Below are positions 40,103-47,162 of a DNA stretch of 64,000 nt, in pieces; within the stretch, counting starts at the first letter, position 1, and each line of letters opens with the position of its first letter. The position numbers and the translations under genes are program-made. This DNA is from an uncultured Hyphomicrobiales bacterium (GTDB lineage: Bacteria; Pseudomonadota; Alphaproteobacteria; Rhizobiales; Xanthobacteraceae). The stretch covers positions 1 to 64,000 of the forward strand of contig CAISIV010000148.1 in assembly GCA_903885555.1 (NCBI GenBank). Direction: 5' to 3'. Below the pieces are notes generated by a model. That model made no database searches and had not been told where the DNA came from. It saw only the letters and a program-made list of their open reading frames with translations.

Positions 40103-40696
40103 TCAGTCTTTCTCTGCTTTTTGATTATCTTGCGCGTCGGGGTTCCAACGCTTCACGAGGCCGCTGTCGATGTTGAACAGATCGAGGCAACGGCCGACGG
40201 TTTGATTGACGATGTCGTCGATGGTCTTGGGGCGGTGATAGAAGGCCGGCACCGGCGGCATGATGATCGCGCCATTTTCGGTCGCGGCGGTAAGACTGCG
40301 CAGGTGGCCGAGATGCAGCGGGGTTTCGCGCACCACCAGCACGAGGCGGCGGCGTTCCTTGAGCACGACGTCGGCGGCGCGGCTCAACAACGTATCGGTG
40401 GTGCCGTAAGCAATGTCCGACACGGTGCGGACCGAGCACGGAATGATCACCATGCCGAGCGTCTTGAACGAGCCGCTCGACACAGCGGCGCCGATGTCGC
40501 CATTGGAATAGGTGACGTCCGCCAGATCGCGGACCTGGTTGACGCTCAGGTCGCATTCTTCCTTGAGTGTCAGCGCGGCGGACTTGGAGACCACCAGATG
40601 CGACGGCACCTTGGCCTTGCGCAGCGCTTCAAGCAGCCGCACGCCGTAGATCGCGCCGGACGCACCGCTAATTCCCACGATCAGAGGAAGCGCCAT
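40103..40696 (-). CDS. ubiX: Flavin prenyltransferase UbiX
   Basis: LIVGISGASGAIYGVRLLEAL; IIPCSVRTVSDIAYGTTDTLLSRAADVVLKERRRLVLVVRETPL. Confidence 0.94.
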   Translation of the reverse strand: MALPLIVGISGASGAIYGVRLLEALRKAKVPSHLVVSKSAALTLKEECDLSVNQVRDLADVTYSNGDIGAAVSSGSFKTLGMVIIPCSVRTVSDIAYGTTDTLLSRAADVVLKERRRLVLVVRETPLHLGHLRSLTAATENGAIIMPPVPAFYHRPKTIDDIVNQTVGRCLDLFNIDSGLVKRWNPDAQDNQKAEKD

Positions 40697-40814
40697 GGAG
40701 TCTATTCCCGGGCCGGAGCGGCCGAATACCCGGGTGGTATAGGCATTTTCGCAGACGAATAGAAGCCTGTTCGCCCTGCGGATTTGCGCTAGGCCTATGA
40801 GGGTATTGGCGTTT

Positions 40815-41603
40815 TCAGGCGCGCGGGCGTTGCAGAAGCTGTTTGAGCACCGCACCCGCCGCCTTCACCACCCGCTCCACGATCTGTTGGCCGAACTCCG
40901 CCGTCGCCGCTGCCGGATCGCCACCGATCCCGGTATCGAAGAGGCCCTTCTCGTCCGAAGTCCACGGCCAACTGACGCCGCGCTGGAGGATGGTGCTGCG
41001 GACCTTGTCCACGTCCGGCGGATTTTTCAGCGACGCCGTCTGCTCCCAGCGCACCAGATGAGGCGCGATGGCGAGCATCATTGAGGTCTCGTTCTTGCCG
41101 CCGTGAATTTCCGGCACCGCACCGTCCGCCGCCGCGCCTGCGAACGAAGCCGGATGCAAAATACAGACATTGAGCCCGTAGTCCGCGCGCAGCTCATGCG
41201 CCAGCGCTTCGAGGATGCCGCGATTGCCGCCGTGGCCGTTGACGATCATCAGATTGCGCGCCGGCAGCGACTTCGCAATCGTGCGGCCGAGATCGTGCAG
41301 ATAGGCCGTCATACCGGCCACCGACAGCGACAAGGTGCCGGGCGCCCATTCGTGCTCGCGCGCCAGGCTGATCGAGATCGTCGGCAGTTGCCAGAGATCG
41401 TAGGTGTCGCCCCAGCGCGCGACGATCAGGCGCGTCATGCCTTCGGCCAGCACGGCATCGGTGTTGAGCGGCAGATGCGGGCCGTGCTGCTCGATCGAGC
41501 CGATCGGCAAGCACAGGATCGACGTTGCACTGAGCCGTTTCGAAACTTCAGGAAAGGTAAGCTCGCCGATCAGCCGAGCCGAAGCGGCGGGTGTCATGCT
41601 CAC
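40815..41603 (-). CDS. Creatininase-family protein
   Basis: LCLPIGSIEQHGPHLPLNTDAVLAEG; LMIVNGHGGNRGILEAL; PEIHGGKNETSMMLAIAPHLV. Confidence 0.92.
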   Translation of the reverse strand: MSMTPAASARLIGELTFPEVSKRLSATSILCLPIGSIEQHGPHLPLNTDAVLAEGMTRLIVARWGDTYDLWQLPTISISLAREHEWAPGTLSLSVAGMTAYLHDLGRTIAKSLPARNLMIVNGHGGNRGILEALAHELRADYGLNVCILHPASFAGAAADGAVPEIHGGKNETSMMLAIAPHLVRWEQTASLKNPPDVDKVRSTILQRGVSWPWTSDEKGLFDTGIGGDPAAATAEFGQQIVERVVKAAGAVLKQLLQRPRA

Positions 41604-42745
41604 GGCGCCAGTGACGCCACATCGGCGTCGGACGAATCCGCCATCGACGCCTCGAGATGATTGAGACGATGACCGGCGCGCGCCGCCTTCGCGGTGAGAT
41701 AGCGGCGGTTGTCCGGATTGACCGGCGCCTCGATCGGCATGCGGCTGACTATCTCGATGCCGTATTCGGCAAGACCATCCAGCTTGTGCGGATTATTGGT
41801 CAGCAGCACGACACGCGGGCAATCGAGCAATTGCAGCATGCGCGCGGCGACTCCGTAGTCGCGCTCGTCATCGTCGAAACCGAGCGTGGTATTGGCATCG
41901 ACCGTGTCGAGACCGTCGTCCTGCATCTGATAGGTGCGCATCTTGTTGGCGAGGCCGAGCCCACGCCCCTCCTGCGCCAGATACAGCACGATGCCGCCAC
42001 CGACATCCTCAATGCGCTTGATGGCGAGATTCAACTGATCGCCACAGTCGCAGCGGCGCGAGCCGAACACGTCGCCGGTAAGACATGCAGAATGCAGCCG
42101 CACCAGAACCGGCTTCGACAAATCCGGTTTGCCAACGATGATCGCGGTCTGGCTGCCACCCATCGCGTCGCGAAAGATGACGAAGCGCGCGCGGCGCCCG
42201 GAGTCGAGCGGCACATAAGCCTTGCTGGCGATGGTGAGCGTGCGGATCATTTCGTCGCCGAAATGCACGACAGCCGAAGCGTCGACGGTGACGATGTTGT
42301 GTTTGGCGGCCAAGGACGGCGCGACTTCCGCTACCAGAACGGCGGGCAGACCCTGCGAAAGCTTCGCCAGTTCTACGGCGGCGGCAGCCGCGGCGCGGGC
42401 AGGCTTGGCTTCGCCGGAATGTGTGGCATTCGCGTCGGCAACAAGCGCGACGATGGCGGCGAAGTTCGCGCCGGCAGACAATTGCAATTCAGCCGGCGCG
42501 ATGATCGGCAGACCCATCGCGTGGGCGCGGCGCGCCGTAACGACAAGGCGCGGCATCGCAGGCGCGCATAGCGCAGTGAATTCGGCCAAGCGTTGCGCGT
42601 CGAGGCCTTCGACCGGCAAGGCAAGCAGCGTCTCGCCGCCGCCCGCAACCAGGACCGGACGCCGGGCATGAAACTCCGCCACGCATCGATTGACCTCGGT
42701 CTGTCCTTTGCTACCGAACAGAGCCGAAACTTTCTCAGCACTCAT
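41600..42745 (-). CDS. GTP cyclohydrolase II (RibA)-like protein with divergent N-terminal domain
   Basis: VRLHSACLTGDVFGSRRCDCGDQL; YLAQEGRGLGLANKMRTYQMQDDGLDTVDANTTLGFDDDERDYG; LTNNPHKL; PDNRRYLTAKAARAGH. Confidence 0.88.
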   Translation of the reverse strand: MSAEKVSALFGSKGQTEVNRCVAEFHARRPVLVAGGGETLLALPVEGLDAQRLAEFTALCAPAMPRLVVTARRAHAMGLPIIAPAELQLSAGANFAAIVALVADANATHSGEAKPARAAAAAAVELAKLSQGLPAVLVAEVAPSLAAKHNIVTVDASAVVHFGDEMIRTLTIASKAYVPLDSGRRARFVIFRDAMGGSQTAIIVGKPDLSKPVLVRLHSACLTGDVFGSRRCDCGDQLNLAIKRIEDVGGGIVLYLAQEGRGLGLANKMRTYQMQDDGLDTVDANTTLGFDDDERDYGVAARMLQLLDCPRVVLLTNNPHKLDGLAEYGIEIVSRMPIEAPVNPDNRRYLTAKAARAGHRLNHLEASMADSSDADVASLAP

Positions 42746-42902
42746 AGAGCGACTTCCCAGCAAGACTCCCGGCGGCGCGTTTGCCCTCGGGCTCCGATTG
42801 TAGAACACCGGCGACCCCAAGGCCATTCCGGTCGCAAAGCCGATAGTTTTATGCGAGCCTATTGGAAGAAGAGATTGGTCATATGAAGGCAGGTTTGCGC
42901 CG

Positions 42903-43715
42903 TTGAAGCCGCCCTTTACCCCCTTGAACGACGCCAATGGCAGCCCGGAATCCTGGGCCGCGTTCGCCAAAGCGTTCCGTGACCCCGCCCAACCGCTGCC
43001 GGAGTCGTGGGCCTCCCTGTTCGGGCCTCTGCGCGCCGGCGGCAAAGACGCCATGACCGTCATCGGACAGATCGGGCAATCGCTGGACGGCCGGATTGCC
43101 ACCGAGACCGGACATTCCCACTACATCAACGGCCCGGCCGGGATCCTGCATCTGCATCGGCTGCGGGCGCTGGTCGACGCCGTGGTGATCGGCGTCGGCA
43201 CCGCCATCGCCGACGATCCGCTGTTGACGGTTCGCAGGTGCGAAGGACCGCATCCAACACGTGTCGTGCTCGACCCAAAAGGCAGGCTTGCCGCGCATGC
43301 GAAGGTATTCGGCTGCGACGGCGTACGGCGGCTGCTGGTGACGGCGGATGAGACGCGATGCGCGCCGCCGGACGGCGTGGAAGTCGTGACGCTCCCTGCC
43401 CCTGACGGGCGCATCGCGCCGCGCGATGTGCTTGCAGCGCTCGCCGCGCGCGGATTGCGCCGCATTCTGATCGAAGGCGGCGCGGACACGGTATCGCGCT
43501 TTCTCGCCGCCGGATGCCTCGACCGTCTGCATGTGATGGTAGCGCCGATCATCCTCGGCAGCGGACGCGCCAGCTTCATTCTCCCGCCCGTTGCGCGCGC
43601 CGACGAAGCTTTGCGCGTGCCGATGCGGACGTTCCGGCTCGACGACGAAACTTTATTCGATATCGATCTGTCGGCTCAACGTGTGCCGCTGGGCATCGCG
43701 AACATGTCGACGTGA
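42903..43715 (+). CDS. RibD C-terminal-domain reductase (pyrimidine reductase-like), TTG start
   Basis: IGQSLDGRIATETGHSHYINGPAGILHLHRLRALVDAVVIGVGTAIADDPLLTVR...RILIEGGADTVSRFLAAGCLDRLHVMVAPIILG; no deaminase domain. Confidence 0.88.
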   Translation: MKPPFTPLNDANGSPESWAAFAKAFRDPAQPLPESWASLFGPLRAGGKDAMTVIGQIGQSLDGRIATETGHSHYINGPAGILHLHRLRALVDAVVIGVGTAIADDPLLTVRRCEGPHPTRVVLDPKGRLAAHAKVFGCDGVRRLLVTADETRCAPPDGVEVVTLPAPDGRIAPRDVLAALAARGLRRILIEGGADTVSRFLAAGCLDRLHVMVAPIILGSGRASFILPPVARADEALRVPMRTFRLDDETLFDIDLSAQRVPLGIANMST

Positions 43716-44485
43716 CCGACACGTAACGATGACTTGCCGGCCGCGACCTGATCGCGGCGGAACGTCAGCCATTCAACGATGTCGCCCAGCTCAATGTCGC
43801 CGGTTTCGCGCGCGGCGCTGGCCCAGCCGGAAAAAATCTCGTTCTGGAATTCGCGATCGCTGGGCCCCGCGACCCAATCGGCTTGCCCGTGAACGACCTT
43901 GCAGCCCAATTTTTCGAACTGGGCAATCGCGGCCTTCGCTGCATCCGGGCCTAACGCTGCGCCGAAGCCCTTGTCGCCGCGCTGGTGCTTGTTGACCGCG
44001 GCAATGATGGCGTTGTCGACTTTGTGCGACGGCGACATCTCGATGCGGCCGTCGTAACTGAGCGCCGCGTAGAACGGGATCGACCGCGCCAGCGTTTCGA
44101 CTGCCAGCCGTTCGAGCCATGGCGCCGACACCAGATCGAGCAAAGCCGACGTGGTGACCAGATCCACGGGGCCATCGAGCGCGGCTTCGAGATCGTGGTT
44201 GAGGTCGATCGGCGTCGTCGTCAGCATCACGCGCGGCGGCTTGATCATCCCCGATGCGCGCGCCAGCAGACTGAGATCGTTATCAGCCAGCCGCCAGTTC
44301 TGCGCAGCTGGAAACCGCGACGCCAAGGCGCGTACCGTCGAGCCGGTGCCGCATGCCAGATCGACGATGCGGACCTGATTAGTACCTGCGAGCAACGTCA
44401 CCACCGCATCCAGCACTTGCGGATTGCGGGAGCTGACATCGTACGGCTCGCGCAAGGCCAGCCAGTCGGCGGAAAATCCGGTCAT
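43676..44485 (-). CDS. Class I SAM-dependent methyltransferase
   Basis: VRIVDLACGTGSTVRALASRFPAAQNWRLADND motif I/II; start set at MTGFSADW. Confidence 0.87.
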   Translation of the reverse strand: MTGFSADWLALREPYDVSSRNPQVLDAVVTLLAGTNQVRIVDLACGTGSTVRALASRFPAAQNWRLADNDLSLLARASGMIKPPRVMLTTTPIDLNHDLEAALDGPVDLVTTSALLDLVSAPWLERLAVETLARSIPFYAALSYDGRIEMSPSHKVDNAIIAAVNKHQRGDKGFGAALGPDAAKAAIAQFEKLGCKVVHGQADWVAGPSDREFQNEIFSGWASAARETGDIELGDIVEWLTFRRDQVAAGKSSLRVGHVDMFAMPSGTR

Positions 44486-45534
44486 TGAGCGGCCTCGAGC
44501 GCATCCGAGAACAGTTTCGCCGAAGCCTGCCACGTCGGCAGCTTGAGCGCCGCCTCCCGCGCAGCCGCCGCCATGCAATGCCGTTCATCCGGATCGGAAA
44601 TCGCGTGCCGCAGCGCCGCGGCAAAAGCAGCAATATCGTCGGGCGGCACTAGCAGCCCCGCGTCTGCCGGCACCGTCTCGGGAATTGCGCCCGCCGTCGT
44701 GGCAATCACCGGAATGCCGCGCGCCAGCGCTTCGGAAAACGCCATGCCGTAGCCTTCGTAGCGTGAGGCCAATGTGAACAGATCGGCGTCGGCATAAAGT
44801 TCGGCAATACGCTCGTCCGGGACCGCGCCAAGCACGGTGACGCGGCTGGCGAGGTTTAAACGCGCAATATCGGCGTCGAGTTGCGCGGCAGCCTTGCTGT
44901 TGCGGGTCCGGTCGCCGGCAATGGTGAGATGCCACGGCAGATCGGTGAGCGTCGCCAGCGCCGCGATCAGAACGTCGAAACCCTTGCGCGGCACGATCGA
45001 ACCGATCGCCAGCAGGCGAATAGTGCCGCCATCATTGGCTTTCGCAGGCGGCATGGGATCGTTGCCCGGCAAGGCTACGACGATACGGCTTTCCGCTACG
45101 CCAAATTCGGCGGCCAGCACGCGTGCGGTCGCAGGACTCGTGACGATCACGCGTCTGGCGGGCGCCAAGGCCGTACGCTCGCTCGCCCGCATCGCGTCGG
45201 CTTGCGCGGGCGACAGCCCTGACTCAAACGCGAGCGGATGATGCACTAGCGCGATCAACGGACGGTCAACGGCAACTTGCTGTGCTGCATCGGGCAATAC
45301 ACCGAGCGCCAGTCCGTCGATCACGACCGCACGGCCGGCCGGAATGTTCATCAGCGCGGCCAGCGCCGTCACACGCTGCGCATCGGAAGGCCGCGGGAAC
45401 CCGTCGCCGAGACCGACGACATCGATCTGCCAGCCGAGGCGTTCAAGCTCCGCGATCATGCGCCGGTCGTAAGCATAGCCGCCGGTCGGGGTCGCAAGAT
45501 CGCCCGGCACCGCGAAGGCGACGCGCCTCACCAC
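44482..45534 (-). CDS. GT4-family glycosyltransferase
   Basis: IRLLAIGSIVPRKGFDVLIAALATL...ADLFTLASRYEGYGMAFSEALARGIPVIATTAGAIPE. Confidence 0.92.
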   Translation of the reverse strand: MVRRVAFAVPGDLATPTGGYAYDRRMIAELERLGWQIDVVGLGDGFPRPSDAQRVTALAALMNIPAGRAVVIDGLALGVLPDAAQQVAVDRPLIALVHHPLAFESGLSPAQADAMRASERTALAPARRVIVTSPATARVLAAEFGVAESRIVVALPGNDPMPPAKANDGGTIRLLAIGSIVPRKGFDVLIAALATLTDLPWHLTIAGDRTRNSKAAAQLDADIARLNLASRVTVLGAVPDERIAELYADADLFTLASRYEGYGMAFSEALARGIPVIATTAGAIPETVPADAGLLVPPDDIAAFAAALRHAISDPDERHCMAAAAREAALKLPTWQASAKLFSDALEAAQ

Positions 45535-45929
45535 AAGGGCGCCTCGTACCAGGCGCGCGCGACGTGCGATTCCGAAATCGTGATGCGGATCGCCTTGAGC
45601 TCGCGGCCGTCGCGGCCGAGTTCGCCGGCGCGCGCCGCGTCGGCGAGCTTGTCGTAGATATATTGGGTGAGAAATTCGGTAGTGGTGTTCTTGCCCTTGA
45701 ATTCCGGCACGTCGTCGAGGTTCTTGTAGTTCAGCGGCTGAAGCGTGGCCTTCAGCACATCAAGCGCGCGACCGATATCGATGACGATGCCGTTGGCGTC
45801 GAGCGTGTCGGCGATAAACGATGCGTCAATGACGAAGGTCGCGCCGTGCAGCGCTTGCGCCGGGCCGAACACGGCGCCGCGAAACGAATGGGCGATCATG
45901 ATGTGGTCGCGAACTTCGACGGCGAACAA
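45528..45929 (-). CDS. 6-pyruvoyltetrahydropterin synthase / QueD-family protein, divergent, TTG start
   Basis: MIAHSFRGAVFGPAQALHGATFVIDASF...GIVIDIGRALDVLKATLQPLNYKNLDDVPEFKGKNTTTEFLTQYIYDKL. Confidence 0.87.
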   Translation of the reverse strand: MFAVEVRDHIMIAHSFRGAVFGPAQALHGATFVIDASFIADTLDANGIVIDIGRALDVLKATLQPLNYKNLDDVPEFKGKNTTTEFLTQYIYDKLADAARAGELGRDGRELKAIRITISESHVARAWYEAPLW

Positions 45930-45946
45930 GGGAAACCTCTCAAGCG

Positions 45947-46020
45947 CTAGTGTCCGATTCCGAAGTTCGCAAGACGTTGCAGTGCCTACCTATGCGAACT
46001 TCGGAATCAAGGGACACTAG
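45947..46020. repeat. Bulged palindrome D (CTAGTG...CACTAG)
   Basis: Left arm CTAGTGTCCGATTCCGAAGTTCGCA; reverse complement of right arm CTAGTGTCCCTTGATTCCGAAGTTCGCA. Confidence 0.9.
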
Positions 46021-46033
46021 CAATTATATGATT

Positions 46034-46109
46034 CTAGTGCGGCTTTGGATTTGAAGTTCCTCTACGAACTCGCCGCGACACTAGAGGAACTTCAAATCCG
46101 CCGCACTAG
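46034..46109. repeat. Bulged palindrome E (CTAGTG...CACTAG), related to D in opposite orientation
   Basis: Left arm CTAGTGCGGCTTTGGATTTGAAGTTCCTCTA; reverse complement of right arm CTAGTGCGGCGGATTTGAAGTTCCTCTAG. Confidence 0.9.
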
Positions 46110-47088
46110 GGTAATCGACGACCTGACACAGCGTGCCGCCTTGCGGCGACAGGATATCAGGAAGCCGCGACGGCAGATCGGCAAATTTGATCGATGGCGC
46201 GAGCAGCGCGTCGAGCTTCGGATCCTTCAGCAGATCGAGCGCGGCAGCAAGCCTGCGCGCATAGCTCCAGCGCGGGCGATGCGACGGCGCAACCTTTCCG
46301 ACCTGACTCGATATCAATTTGAGACGGCGGCTGTGGAACGCCGCGCCGAGTGGCGCCGCGACCTGATCCGTGCCGTACCAGCTCATTTCCAAAACCGTTG
46401 CCTCTTCTCCGGCAAGACCCAGCGCCGTTGCCAAACCGGCCGCACTACCGCTGGCGTGAACCACCATATCGCAATCACCCGGCGCTTTATCGGGCGCGGC
46501 AAAGCTAACACCGAGCGTGCGCGCTAATTCCACGCGCGACGGATCGACATCCACCAATGTCACCTGCGCGCCGGGCAAACGGCCGCACAGATAGGCGACC
46601 AGCGCGCCAACGACACCGGCGCCAACCACCGCGATACGATCCGCCGGTCCGGGCGCGGCATCCCACACGGCGTTGAGTGCGGTTTCCATGTTGGCGGCGA
46701 GCACGGCGCGCGCCGGCGGCACGCCCTCGGGCACCGGCGTCAGCGCCTCGGCCGGCACGTTGAAAATCGTTTGATGCGGATGCAGCGCGAACACCGCGCG
46801 GCCCTGGAGCGGTCCCTGCTCGGCGCGGCCGACCATGGCGTAGCCATATTTGACTGGAAAAGGGAACGCGCCCGCCATGAAAGGCGCCCGCATGCGATCG
46901 AATTCGCTTTCCGGCACGCGGCCGGCCAGCACCAACCGTTCGGTGCCGCGGCTGATGGCGCTGTGCAGCGCCCGCACCCGAACCTCGCTCGCCACGGGCG
47001 CAGCCAAGGGCTCGTCGCGGATTTCCGCGCGGCCGGCGGCGGCATACCAGAGCGCTTTGGCGGTCAATTCGGGCACTTTTTCATCCAC
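46081..47088 (-). CDS. Zinc-type (MDR superfamily) alcohol dehydrogenase-like protein
   Basis: RIAVVGAGVVGALVAYLCGRLPGAQVTLVDVDPSRVELARTLG Rossmann fold; MDR layout. Confidence 0.85.
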   Translation of the reverse strand: MDEKVPELTAKALWYAAAGRAEIRDEPLAAPVASEVRVRALHSAISRGTERLVLAGRVPESEFDRMRAPFMAGAFPFPVKYGYAMVGRAEQGPLQGRAVFALHPHQTIFNVPAEALTPVPEGVPPARAVLAANMETALNAVWDAAPGPADRIAVVGAGVVGALVAYLCGRLPGAQVTLVDVDPSRVELARTLGVSFAAPDKAPGDCDMVVHASGSAAGLATALGLAGEEATVLEMSWYGTDQVAAPLGAAFHSRRLKLISSQVGKVAPSHRPRWSYARRLAAALDLLKDPKLDALLAPSIKFADLPSRLPDILSPQGGTLCQVVDYPSAADLKFL

Positions 47089-47162
47089 TTAGGCCGGCCT
47101 TGGACTTTCCGGCCGTCTGACGGGTATATCCTGAACAGGGACAGAAAAGCAGGGGGCTCGGT

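Noticed and set aside
46045-46527. 160-aa plus-strand ORF starting MDLKFLYELAATLEEL
   Set aside because: Starts inside palindrome E and runs antisense to the dehydrogenase; no domain.
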